Assembly (NCBI RefSeq): GCF_000482845.1
Contig: NZ_AXWV01000029.1
Location: 1 to 52,446 of the forward strand
Length of the DNA: 52,446 nucleotides
Source of the DNA: Anaerobiospirillum succiniciproducens DSM 6400
Lineage (GTDB): Bacteria; Pseudomonadota; Gammaproteobacteria; Enterobacterales; Succinivibrionaceae
Direction of reading: 5' to 3'
The notes under the pieces are model-generated. The model was not told where the DNA came from. It saw only the letters and a list, made by a program, of their open reading frames with translations, and searched no databases. Both the position numbers and the translations under genes were made by a program. Shown here one piece after another: positions 17,930 through 25,868 of this stretch; position 1 is the first letter of the stretch, and each line of letters begins with the position of its first letter.

Positions 17930-18622
17930 CTAGAAGAAGATGTTGAATGCACTGTTAAAGAAGCGGCTTAACCAACCACGCTCTTGGGTGTTAGCAAAGT
18001 CACCAGTGCCACCGTACTGAATACGAGCGTTAGCAATACGCTGTGATGAAACAGTGTTGTCTGAGCTTACGTCTTCAGCACGAATAATTCCGGTTACACG
18101 GATGTACTCGTTACCATTGTTAAGCATCAGCCACTTTTCACCGCGTACTACGAGGTTGCCGTTAGCTAAAACCTTTACGACACTTACGGAGATGTTACCC
18201 TTCAAGCTATTTGACTGGTTAGCATCTGAAGTACCGTTGAAATCGGATGAGTTAGAGAGACCTAAAGAAGTATCGTAACCACCTGCAGTAATTGGACGAC
18301 CGCCCACAGTAACTGCGCCGATGTTTACGTTATTCTCTTTGCCTAAAGTGGTACCTGCATTCTTAGAGGCGCTAGTACGCTCTTCTAATACTACAGAGAT
18401 TAAGTCACCAACTTTATGCGCACGGGTATCTGTGTATAAGCCATTATTCGACGAATATGGATTGAACAGACTTCCTGTAGGCACAGCAGTGGTGTAGTCC
18501 TCTTCAGGGAGAGCAGGAGCAAAGTCAGGATCATCTGGCTGAGGCCCCATAGCATCGAGTGCACAGCCTGTCAGGATGAATGGCATGAGCGCAGCAATAG
18601 CGCATACCTTAATATTCGTCAT
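17930..18622 (-). CDS. flgH: flagellar L-ring lipoprotein
   Basis: Outer-membrane lipoprotein that forms the L ring around the rod. The N-terminal MTNIKVCAIAALMPFILTGC is a lipoprotein signal with lipobox LTGC. Family-typical regions are HKVGDLISVVLEERTSASKNAGTTLGK, GNISVSVVKVLANGNLVVRGEKW and NGNEYIRVTGIIRAEDVSSDNTVSSQRIANARIQYGG. I chose ATG 18622 (230 residues; E. coli has 232), preceded by GGTG eight bases away. An ATG at 18634 would add four residues and is also possible. A much longer upstream extension without ribosome site is unlikely. It is flanked by terminator-like hairpins on the flgG side, so it may have its own promoter. Confidence 0.93.
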   Translation of the reverse strand: MTNIKVCAIAALMPFILTGCALDAMGPQPDDPDFAPALPEEDYTTAVPTGSLFNPYSSNNGLYTDTRAHKVGDLISVVLEERTSASKNAGTTLGKENNVNIGAVTVGGRPITAGGYDTSLGLSNSSDFNGTSDANQSNSLKGNISVSVVKVLANGNLVVRGEKWLMLNNGNEYIRVTGIIRAEDVSSDNTVSSQRIANARIQYGGTGDFANTQERGWLSRFFNSAFNIFF

Positions 18623-18730
18623 AGCTTTCACCATCGGTAAACTATCAGTTTTTCCAAATCCAAAGATCCCCACTACAGCGTTGCTGTTTAGTGGCAGCAA
18701 ATCTTTAGCTTGGTTTCTTAGCATATAAAC

Positions 18731-18788
18731 TAAAAAGCGCCTCTAACTAGGCCCAGATTTATTAACACTGAGCCTAAGTTTTGGAGGC
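18731..18788 (-). terminator. terminator between flgG and flgH
   Basis: On the minus strand GCCTCC...GAGGC encloses an inner stem AACTTAGGCTCAG/CTGGGCCTAGTT, followed by GCTTTTTAGTTT. It would end the flgFG transcript. Confidence 0.6.
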
Positions 18789-18851
18789 TATGCTTTAGTT
18801 TGCAAGTTAAGCTAAGCCATATAAAGCTTAGCTTTAAGCACTTACTAAGCT

Positions 18852-19637
18852 TTAAACTGACTGGATTAAAGAACCCATCATAGTGTCTACGGTGGTCAGA
18901 ACCTTGGAGTTCATTTCGTAAACACGCTGAGCCTGAATCAGGTTAACGAGTTCTTCGGTAACCTTTACGTTAGAAGTCTCGAGCTGGCCCTGACGAATGG
19001 TACCAATACCGTTTTCGCCTGCTACACCCTGAATTGGGTTACCAGATGCTGAGGTCTCTAAGTAGAGGTTGTTACCGATTGGCTCAAGACCGCTCGGATT
19101 GATGAAGTTGGTTACGGTAATCTGGCCGATGTCCTGAGACTGAGTCTGACCTGCAGTCTGAACAGAAACCTGACCATCGATAGAAATACTAATACCGGTA
19201 GCGTCCTCAGGAATGGTGATCTGAGGTAAAAGGGTATAACCCTCGGCAGTTACAATGGTGCCTTCTTCGTTCTTGGTGAACTGACCATTACGGGTATAGG
19301 CAGTGGTGCCGTCCGGCATTTCGATCTCGAAGAAGCCAGAGCCGTTGATCATAATGTCAAGAACGTTATCAGTTGACTCTACGTCACCCTGAGCGAAGTT
19401 CTTCTGAGTTGCAACTACACGGGAACCTGCACCTACCATTAAGCCTTCAGGTAAGAAAGCGTCAGCAGTGGAACGACCACCTGGCTGATTTACCTTTTGG
19501 TAGAGCAGATCTTCGAAAATTGCACGTGACTTTTTAAAGCCGACAGTTGATGCGTTAGCAAGGTTGTTAGAAGTCACAGAGATATTGGTCTGCTGTGAAT
19601 CTAAACCAGTCTTACAAATCCATAAAGCTGGGATCAT
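18852..19637 (-). CDS. flgG: flagellar distal rod protein
   Basis: Forms the distal rod that crosses the P and L rings. 261 residues, as in E. coli (260). The N-terminus MIPALWICKTGLDSQQTNISVTSNNLANASTVGFKKS carries the flagellar rod/hook motif (SNNLANAST.GFK), and FEDLLYQKVNQPGG and GLMVGAGSRVVATQKNF are FlgG-specific. The C-terminal ETSNVKVTEELVNLIQAQRVYEMNSKVL is the conserved axial-protein helix. It starts 15 bp after the flgF stop, so flgF and flgG share a transcript. The second residue is Ile and the helix reads ALWICKTGL, slightly unusual against the common SLWIAKTGL. Confidence 0.97.
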   Translation of the reverse strand: MIPALWICKTGLDSQQTNISVTSNNLANASTVGFKKSRAIFEDLLYQKVNQPGGRSTADAFLPEGLMVGAGSRVVATQKNFAQGDVESTDNVLDIMINGSGFFEIEMPDGTTAYTRNGQFTKNEEGTIVTAEGYTLLPQITIPEDATGISISIDGQVSVQTAGQTQSQDIGQITVTNFINPSGLEPIGNNLYLETSASGNPIQGVAGENGIGTIRQGQLETSNVKVTEELVNLIQAQRVYEMNSKVLTTVDTMMGSLIQSV

Positions 19638-19652
19638 GATTACATAGCCTCT

Positions 19653-20399
19653 TTAATCATAGCTTAATAAACGGTTCTGCGCGTCGTCCATCTCACCGGC
19701 AGACTGCATCATCTTTACCTGAGTATCGTATTGACGCTGAATACGGATAAGACTAGTCAATTCTTCGACAGGATTAACGTTAGAAGCTTCGAGCATACCG
19801 CTGCGAATTGCTACTGTGTCGTCCTGATCTAAAGGTGCGCCATTGCGACCACGGAACAGACCGTCATAGCCCTTTTCAATGCTACGAACGTCAGGGTTTA
19901 CAAGCTTGATACGCTGATAGGTTTCTACCACGTTGGCATCTGCGCCCATTGGCTTGCCAGTGATATAGCCATCAGAGTTAATATCGATCTGATCTAATGG
20001 AGCTGGGAGTACGATCTGATTGCCGTCCTCATCAAGAACGTCAAGACCGTTAGAGGTACGCAGCACACCGTCGGAACCTAAAGATAAGTTACCGTAGCGT
20101 GTGTATGCCTCACCACCAGTCTTATCGCGAACTGCAATAAAACCATCACCTTGCAGTGCGATATCCAATGTACGACCAGTAGTCTGCATGGCACCACCGT
20201 CAAAGTTGTAACCAGGCAACTCGGTCATAGCAAAGGCACGAGTAGGATAAGCATCACCAAAGACGCTCATTGCACGGGTATTTTCAAACTCTGCCTTGAA
20301 GCCAGTAGTGTTAGCGTTAGCAAGGTTATTTGAACGTACGGACAAGGAATGGAAATTTTCCTTGGCTCCGGCCATTGCGACCCATAACAAATTATCCAT
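19653..20399 (-). CDS. flgF: flagellar proximal rod protein
   Basis: Rod subunit of the flagellar basal body, exported by the flagellar type III system. 248 residues (E. coli 251). MDNLLWVAMAGAKENFHSLSVRSNNLANANTTGFKAEFE shows the conserved N-terminal motif. LQGDGFIAVRDKTGGEAYTRYGNLSL and GMLEASNVNPVEELTSLIRIQRQYDTQVKMMQ complete the family pattern. The ATG follows CGGAGGTCCAA, and a textbook sigma-54 promoter lies 37-52 bp upstream. It is therefore the first gene of a flgF-flgG unit, not internal to a long flgB operon as in enterobacteria. Confidence 0.97.
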   Translation of the reverse strand: MDNLLWVAMAGAKENFHSLSVRSNNLANANTTGFKAEFENTRAMSVFGDAYPTRAFAMTELPGYNFDGGAMQTTGRTLDIALQGDGFIAVRDKTGGEAYTRYGNLSLGSDGVLRTSNGLDVLDEDGNQIVLPAPLDQIDINSDGYITGKPMGADANVVETYQRIKLVNPDVRSIEKGYDGLFRGRNGAPLDQDDTVAIRSGMLEASNVNPVEELTSLIRIQRQYDTQVKMMQSAGEMDDAQNRLLSYD

Positions 20400-20435
20400 T
20401 TGGACCTCCGAAAAACATTAGATCACACCTAATTG

Positions 20436-20451
20436 TGCAACTGATGTGCCA
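20436..20451 (-). promoter_or_regulatory. sigma-54 promoter of flgF
   Basis: On the minus strand TGGCACATCAGTTGCA matches the -24/-12 consensus TGGCAC-R-N4-TTGCW at every defined position. Transcription would begin near 20425. A conserved upstream element shared with flgB lies at 20458-20485 (see findings). Confidence 0.88.
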
Positions 20452-20633
20452 TACTTGTTAAACAGCATATATAAGCCGTTTATGAGGCATAAAAAGTCAT
20501 TTTTTTGAATCTAAAACACCCCAAAACTCATACTTTTCACAACATTTTAAAAATATTCTCACCACCGCCCCACAGCCACCACTAAAACATGATAAATATC
20601 GCATCCATCTCGAATATCAAACTTCTTCAAAAA

Positions 20634-21516
20634 GATCATCCTTAACGCTGATCACTCGATCATTGTTAAGATCTTGACCACTAGTAAGATGACAATCCCA
20701 AACTCACAAGCACACTGCTACAGCTACAGCGCAACTCCCAAGATCAATATTCACATCTAAGCTCACTTAACAACTAAAGCTTTATCCACGAGAGAAGATC
20801 CCATAAATTTCGTGTTTACAGCGCATCTCCATACGGCCAGGTAGAAAAGATCTCTAATAGCGACCCAAAGCTTAGTTAAGATCTTTGATCTGCAAATCAC
20901 TAGTGCCAACATTTTGGCCCTCGACACTAGACCACGCTTAGGTTTATGAGTGTCAAGAAAGCGATCACATCCACTCAAAAGATCACAGCCATTCACCCTT
21001 GGCGATCTTAAAAACCGTCACAACCCTACTCTCTCTAAGATCTCAAGTTCACTGCCTGCCACCAGTTCAAATAAGATCTTAGGAATACCTACTACAAAAC
21101 TCTCCATAAGATCTCAAGATCACAGGTCACCACCAATTCAAAATAAGATCTTAGGAATGACTACTAAACTCCACATAAGATCTCAAGATCACAGGTCACC
21201 ACCAATTCAAAATAAGATCTTAGGAGTGACTACTACTAAACTCTACATAAGATCTTAAGATCGCCAATAAGTCGGCTAAAAGAGATCTTAAGATCGCCTA
21301 TACCGATAGCTGCTAGCAATCTTAAGATCACCACTTCGTCTATACCTAGTGAGATCTTATGAAGAAATAGCTATACGACTGTATTTTCAGATCGTGAGTC
21401 AATAAGCTCAATTAGACAGGCATGACGCTATAAAGGCCGTGATCTTATTCATTACCGATGACGCGATCTTGCTTAGGGCTTGATAGTGTTACTTTGTCGA
21501 AGAGCTGGTCAATGAT
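20634..21516. repeat. GATC-dense intergenic island 2 (flgD-flgF gap)
   Basis: About 30 GATC sites by hand count in about 880 bp (chance expectation about 3.5), often as AAGATCTTAAGATC-like palindromes. It fills the gap between flgD and flgF where flgE normally lies. No flagellin-like or other coding frame is convincing here. Imperfect copies of a unit of about 70 bp repeat at 21037, 21108, 21177 and 21249. Confidence 0.8.
21037..21257. repeat. ~70-bp tandem repeat inside GATC island 2
   Basis: Units begin with AAGATCTCAAG at 21037, 21108 and 21177, with a fourth partial start at 21249. Each contains CACCAATTCAAAATAAGATC followed by TTAGGA. Copies 2 and 3 are nearly identical. Confidence 0.85.
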
Positions 21517-21611
21517 CTTATGTTCATGACATTAATGGTTAGAAGTGTGCTTCGAGAGCTTTAGAGAGCCTGATGCTAGGCTTGGAAAGGTGGGATGTAA
21601 GCGAAAGCCTC

Positions 21612-21677
21612 AGCGTTAGCGTTAGCGTGAGCATGAGCATGAGCTTAGCTTAGCTTAGCTTAGCTTAGCTTAGTTAG
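21612..21677. repeat. TTAGC-type microsatellite beyond flgD terminator
   Basis: GCGTTA (twice), GCATGA (twice) and then about six AGCTT pentamers lead to TTAGTTAGG. It lies about 40 bp beyond the flgD terminator, outside any gene. Confidence 0.85.
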
Positions 21678-21716
21678 GTGAGCAGTAGTTGCAGTTAGTG
21701 GGTGTTTTGGTTGCGC

Positions 21717-21750
21717 TCAAAAAACAAAGGCCAGCATGAGCTGGCCTTGT
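21717..21750 (-). terminator. terminator after flgD
   Basis: On the minus strand AAGGCCAGC and GCTGGCCTT pair around TCAT, followed by TGTTTTTTG. A nearly identical hairpin ends flgN (46880-46910). Confidence 0.9.
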
Positions 21751-21828
21751 GCGAGGATAGTGGCGTGAAGCCCTGTGCAAGGGCTACTGCGTTGCAAACA
21801 ATAGCCTTGTCTATCAAATAAGATAAGA

Positions 21829-22929
21829 CTACAGGGTAACGCGGTTTGCCTTTTCGAAGGACATTTCGCCTAAACCTGACAGGTTGAGCATGGTGTCCTT
21901 TAAGGTCTTGCCAAGGGTAACTGAGGATACGAAGCCTAAGCCCTTGGTCTTTAAGTTAACTGACTGGCCGTTGCTTGCGGTACCAGTTACTTCGATTACA
22001 TAGCGACCTGGGTTACAGTAGGTGTACTTGTTCTCTTCACCTTCTGGCTTGGTCTCGCCATCTGGCTTACTTTCTGGCTTTGCATTTGGATCAGTTGGCT
22101 TGCCATCAGCATCGGTACCTGAACCGTTTGCAGCAAGCTTGGTAGCTGGATCCTTATCGCCACCAGTGGTGCCACCAGTAGTACCGCCTTCGGTAGTACC
22201 ACCATCAGGCTTGCCCTCTGGCTTACCCTCAGGCTTAACAGGACCATCCGGAGATAAAATGCCTGGCCATGCATACTTGATTTCGCCGGTAATGGACTCA
22301 GCAGTATCAGTATAAACAACCTGACCAGTAACAGAATCTTTAATAGTGAGCTTAACATCGGAGTAAGTCTCATCGCCTGCGTCAATTGACCATAAGGCAG
22401 GTGATGATGGGGAACCACCGAAGTAGCCCTGGTTCTTATCGGTGTAAACGTAAGTACCGATAAGGTTAGTTGCGTTCATTGCAGATGAAGCACCTACAGA
22501 TGAAAGCACATTATCCATGTTGCTGTTAATGGAGTTTAAGCTCTCAACCATGGATAACTGTGACATCTGAGAAACCAGCTGGTTGTTATCGGCAGGCTTG
22601 GTAGGATCCTGAGCCTGAAGCTGGGTAGTCAGAAGTAATAAGAAGTCTTTCTGGGTAAGGACTTGATCCTTTACCTTACTAGCAGCGTCTTTGATGTCCT
22701 CTTGTGGCTTAAGACCAGCAGAACCGTAATCAAAGTTACCATTGCCGCCCTGGCTCTGGTCAGGAGCTGGTGCAGTGGCACCACCGTTAGTACTAGAAGT
22801 GCGGCCCATTGGGTTAAAGCCAGTATCTGCTTTAGCACCTGCATTGTTTAAGGTGTTTCTAGCAAGATTGTATGGATCCCATGCGGATCCGCCGTTTTGG
22901 CCACTACTTAATGGATTAAAGCCTGGCAT
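21829..22929 (-). CDS. flgD: flagellar hook cap protein with low-complexity insertion
   Basis: Hook-assembly scaffold (cap) protein. I start it at ATG 22929, preceded by GAGGA, giving 366 residues against about 231 in E. coli. The N-terminal conserved block LTQKDFLLLLTTQLQAQDPTKPADNNQLVSQMSQLSMVESLNSIN identifies it. The C-terminal Ig/FlgD domain continues through GRYVIEVTGTASNGQ and SVTLGKTLKDTMLNLSGLGEMSF. About residues 230-300 interrupt this domain with a PEGKPEGKPDGGTTEGGTTGG-type region rich in P, E, G, K, T and D. The region before residue 85 is also Gly/Asn-rich and longer than usual. The next gene downstream should be flgE but is not present. A terminator follows. Confidence 0.93.
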   Translation of the reverse strand: MPGFNPLSSGQNGGSAWDPYNLARNTLNNAGAKADTGFNPMGRTSSTNGGATAPAPDQSQGGNGNFDYGSAGLKPQEDIKDAASKVKDQVLTQKDFLLLLTTQLQAQDPTKPADNNQLVSQMSQLSMVESLNSINSNMDNVLSSVGASSAMNATNLIGTYVYTDKNQGYFGGSPSSPALWSIDAGDETYSDVKLTIKDSVTGQVVYTDTAESITGEIKYAWPGILSPDGPVKPEGKPEGKPDGGTTEGGTTGGTTGGDKDPATKLAANGSGTDADGKPTDPNAKPESKPDGETKPEGEENKYTYCNPGRYVIEVTGTASNGQSVNLKTKGLGFVSSVTLGKTLKDTMLNLSGLGEMSFEKANRVTL

Positions 22930-22982
22930 GATTTCCTCGCTAATAAATTCTGCGCGTAAGCTATGCCTCATGAACATAGCAA

Positions 22983-22998
22983 AGCATTGTTGTGCCCA
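22983..22998 (-). promoter_or_regulatory. weak sigma-54-like site before flgD
   Basis: On the minus strand TGGGCACAACAATGCT has GG and GC at the correct -24/-12 spacing but mismatches the rest of the consensus. Its distance to the flgD start (about 55 bp) resembles the flgB promoter. Tentative. Confidence 0.25.
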
Positions 22999-23403
22999 AG
23001 CTAAGTAATAGATCGATTTGCAACAGATGATCTGACATAGCTTTAGCCAATACGATTACTCAGTTATATACACTTTTTGTGCCAAATTATGCCCTAACAC
23101 CTAACCTTGCAAACAATCCTGATAGATAAGCCTCGCACATAGACTTAAGCCTCATCAATTTTCCTTAAACTCAGCGTCTGTGTCTCAGCTTTATATGTGT
23201 TTACTCATGCTAATACGATCTGTCAAAAACACGGCCATACATGTAGCCACAATCTGATCTCTAGACATTTTTCAAACAAGTATATTTTTCACACAAGCAT
23301 ATTCATGCGGCTATTTAGGCACAGATCTTAAATTACGAGGCTATAATCAAACAAAAACGATTTGCCTAGAATCATCATCAAAACTAGGTATTAAGGAGTT
23401 TAT
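22999..23403. other. divergent flgD-flavin reductase gap
   Basis: AT-rich non-coding DNA. An AAGGAG ribosome site at its right end (23393-23398) serves the flavin-reductase-like gene. No strong hairpin or repeat was seen. Confidence 0.4.
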
Positions 23404-23982
23404 ATGTCAGAGCTTTTACAAGAACAGGACGTTGCCAAGTCATATCGTATTTTAGGTTTAGGCGCTACTACCTTAGTTGGTGCTGCGCTTGATGGCGATG
23501 TTAACTACATGGCTGCAGCCTGGGCTGGCGTCAGTGACTTTGATAAGGGCTACGTTGTAGTGGCAAAAGATCACTACACTCGTAAGCTCATCGAAAAGTC
23601 AGGCCGCTTCTTACTTTGCTACCCTGGTGCTGGCATTGTTGAAACAGTCATGAAGCTCGGCACTGTCTCAAAGAATGATGAGAGCAAAAAGCTTGAGCTT
23701 TCAGGTGCTCAGTTCATCGAGCAAGAAGGCTTTTCTCTGCCACTGATCAAAGGCTGCTCAGCTTACTTAGAGTATGAGGTAATTAAAGAGCCTCATATGG
23801 AAGATGAGTACGACATGTTCTTTGGTAAGTGCTTACGTGTAGTTACAGACTCACGTGTTTATCGCGATAACCACTGGCACTTTGATAGCGCTCCAGATGA
23901 GCTGCGTACCCTGCACTACGTAGCAGGTGGCCATTTCTACACCATCGGCAAGGAGCTTGTGCTCCCTCAATATGGTGACTAA
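23404..23982 (+). CDS. flavin reductase-like FMN-binding protein
   Basis: A 192-residue protein resembling the flavin-reductase-like split-barrel family (flavoredoxin/HpaC type), which bind FMN and either reduce flavin or carry electrons. Supporting sequence is VNYMAAAWAGVSDFDKGYVVVAKDHYTRKLIEKSGRFLLCYPG, the family pattern of a substrate-facing N-terminal strand followed by a .TR.LI..SG.F motif. Also present are LIKGCSAYLEYEV and GKCLRVVTDSRVYRDNHW. AAGGAG lies six bases before the ATG. It points against the surrounding flagellar genes and sits between flgD and flgC, so it is an insertion in the cluster and not part of the flagellum. Physiological partner unknown. Confidence 0.78.
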   Translation: MSELLQEQDVAKSYRILGLGATTLVGAALDGDVNYMAAAWAGVSDFDKGYVVVAKDHYTRKLIEKSGRFLLCYPGAGIVETVMKLGTVSKNDESKKLELSGAQFIEQEGFSLPLIKGCSAYLEYEVIKEPHMEDEYDMFFGKCLRVVTDSRVYRDNHWHFDSAPDELRTLHYVAGGHFYTIGKELVLPQYGD

Positions 23983-24092
23983 TGATATCAATATCTTCAA
24001 TCATGAAGCACAAGCAGCTCTTGATTGAATCCGAGCTGTTATTGTCATGAGCTCGAGGATTTAAACTCTCCAGATCGCAAAAGATCACAACG

Positions 24093-24113
24093 TGGCGCTA
24101 CACTGTAGCGCCA
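24093..24113. other. short perfect hairpin after the flavin reductase gene
   Basis: TGGCGCTACA and TGTAGCGCCA are perfect arms around one base (8-bp stem with a 5-base loop in practice). No T-run follows. It could be a transcript 3' stabiliser or a weak terminator of the flavin-reductase-like gene 110 bp upstream. Confidence 0.5.
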
Positions 24114-24221
24114 TGCATTGCCTAAATAACCTGGCCTATTTTCGCCACGTTATTGCAAGCCCATCCTGAATATTAATAGCTGTACATCCGCTATTTACAG
24201 TGATTATTTAATTACTCAGCC

Positions 24222-24434
24222 GTGATCTATGATAGGCAAATTGGCTATTTGTCAGTTGAAGCTCTAGATGAAATGGGCGTCAAGCTCTTGATGTGCGACT
24301 ATCTTGAGGATGTTGTAGATAAGTGGTGTGAATTAGTAAGCTACGATCGCGGCGATAAGGATGTTGATGAGATGCTTGAAATCATCAACACTTTCATTTG
24401 GGGCTTTATGTGCCCCATTTTTGTCTTGCGCTAA
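24222..24434 (+). CDS. possible small acidic protein
   Basis: An open frame of 70 codons from GTG, rich in Asp/Glu and with coding-like codon use in VEALDEMGVKLLMCDYLEDVVDKW. There is no visible ribosome site before the GTG. The stop runs directly into the bidirectional terminator at 24433-24463. No family is recognised. It may be a chance frame or a degraded gene. Confidence 0.22.
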   Translation: MIYDRQIGYLSVEALDEMGVKLLMCDYLEDVVDKWCELVSYDRGDKDVDEMLEIINTFIWGFMCPIFVLR

Positions 24435-24463
24435 AAAAAAAGCCCAGCACAAGGCTGGGCTTT
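24433..24463 (-). terminator. terminator after flgC, bidirectional
   Basis: AGCCCAGC and GCTGGGCT pair around ACAAG. The minus strand continues into nine T, ending flgC. The plus strand also has TTTGTATTTG. Confidence 0.9.
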
Positions 24464-24515
24464 GTATTTGTATATGCTTGGAGGAATTGACAGCAATTGC
24501 TATCAAAAACTGGTT

Positions 24516-24974
24516 TTAGCTCTGACCTAAACGTAAGGTCTGCAGGAGCATGCTCTTAGCAGAGTCTGCTACCTGAACAGCGGTCTGATAAGAACGCTGG
24601 GCACTCATCATATCGGCCATTTCTTCAACCGGATTGATGTTTGGACGGTAAATGTAACCATCAGCATCAGCTAAAGGATGGCTTGGGTTGTATTCTTTAA
24701 TGGTTGGAGCGTCAGACTCAATGATGCCCTTTAAGGAAACACCAATACCGTATGGCTCACCTGAAACTGGATCTACTGGCTCACCTTGCTGGTTGTTACG
24801 TGCAATAGCCTCTTCCCAAGCTGCAGAGAACAGTGGGCGACGAGCCTTATAAGTAGTCTCAACTGAAGAACTAACGGACTCGGCGTTGGCTAAGTTAGAA
24901 GCAGTAGCATTCAGACGAACTGATTGGGCGTTCATTGAAGTACCAGCGATATCTAAAATTCTGAAAACACTCAT
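24516..24974 (-). CDS. flgC: flagellar proximal rod protein
   Basis: Rod subunit of the basal body. 152 residues, slightly longer than the 134 of E. coli. MSVFRILDIAGTSMNAQSVRLNATASNLANAESVSSSVETTYKARRPLF shows the N-terminal axial motif. GVSLKGIIESDAPTIKEYNPSHPLADADGYIYRPNINPVEEMADMMSAQRSYQTAVQV is diagnostic of FlgC. It lies 173 bp after flgB. In most relatives this gap is a few bases, so flgC may have its own promoter or be translated from a long flgBC message. A terminator follows 55 bp after the stop. Confidence 0.97.
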   Translation of the reverse strand: MSVFRILDIAGTSMNAQSVRLNATASNLANAESVSSSVETTYKARRPLFSAAWEEAIARNNQQGEPVDPVSGEPYGIGVSLKGIIESDAPTIKEYNPSHPLADADGYIYRPNINPVEEMADMMSAQRSYQTAVQVADSAKSMLLQTLRLGQS

Positions 24975-25147
24975 GATGCACTCTAAAAATCTGTCGTGGC
25001 CTAGTTGCTGTGCTGTAGTCTTACCTTGTCACTTTTGTGACATCGCATAGCACTAGCGGGCCAAAATTCTGTTTAAGCTCAACTCTACTTAGAGTTTTAA
25101 GCCTGTTTTAAGCACTAAGCAAAAAGTACTTAGCTAATTGGGCTCGA

Positions 25148-25576
25148 TTACTGACCGCCCTTGAGAGCAGAACGCAGCTTTGAAATACGGCCGTTTAAGA
25201 ACTGCATAGTGGCCTGGTATTCAATATTGTTGCTAACGTAGTTCATACGCTCGGTGCTGACTTCTACGGTGTTACCGTTACCAGTATCTGGCTGGAATGG
25301 ATTACGGTACTTTAAGGTCAGCTTTGGATCCTTTAAGGCATCCAAATCAGAGAGATCCATATGACCAGCAGTAGTCTTGGTCATAGGTGCATTGTTGTTG
25401 ACAGTCTGAAGATACTTTGACTGTTGAGTCAGAGCTTCAGCAAAGTCGAGATCACGAGCTTTGAAGCCTGGAGTATCAGCATTTGCAAGGTTACCTGCAA
25501 GTACTTCTGCGCGATTGTTACGTACGCGCATGGTGTGCTGATGAACACCGAATACTTGATCGAAACTAAGAGCCAT
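25148..25576 (-). CDS. flgB: flagellar proximal rod protein
   Basis: Most proximal rod subunit. 142 residues (E. coli 138). MALSFDQVFGVHQHTMRVRNNRAEVLAGNLANADTPGFKARDLDF has the NLANADTPG.KARD motif of FlgB. The C-terminus has VEVSTERMNYVSNNIEYQATMQFLNGRISKLRSAL. GGAGGTTTAA precedes the ATG. A sigma-54-like promoter lies 60-75 bp upstream. It is the first gene of the leftward rod-gene series. Upstream lies GATC island 3 and then cheR. Confidence 0.97.
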   Translation of the reverse strand: MALSFDQVFGVHQHTMRVRNNRAEVLAGNLANADTPGFKARDLDFAEALTQQSKYLQTVNNNAPMTKTTAGHMDLSDLDALKDPKLTLKYRNPFQPDTGNGNTVEVSTERMNYVSNNIEYQATMQFLNGRISKLRSALKGGQ

Positions 25577-25635
25577 TTAAACCTCCAAAGACGCGTCAAA
25601 CTTTCTGAACGCGTACAAGCATATGACCCATAAGT

Positions 25636-25651
25636 ATCAAAAGGCGTGCCA
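25636..25651 (-). promoter_or_regulatory. sigma-54-like promoter of flgB
   Basis: On the minus strand TGGCACGCCTTTTGAT matches TGGCACG-N4-TTGCW except for GA in place of GC at -12. The upstream sequence shares a conserved block with flgF at the same spacing, which raises confidence. Confidence 0.65.
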
Positions 25652-25868
25652 TGTCATACAAAGCCGATATATAGGCCATTTATCAAGCAATATTTAAGGC
25701 TTTTGACGACTTTTTAACACCCGAAAAAGGACGCCACTAATAATTTTAAAAACCCTTCTCACTTAAACAGAAAAGTAATATCGAACGAAGTAAAAAGTAA
25801 CACCTACCCCACTTTTTAGACGCCATACTGTTAACTGCTACTCATCAACCAATCTCACACATGCTTTC

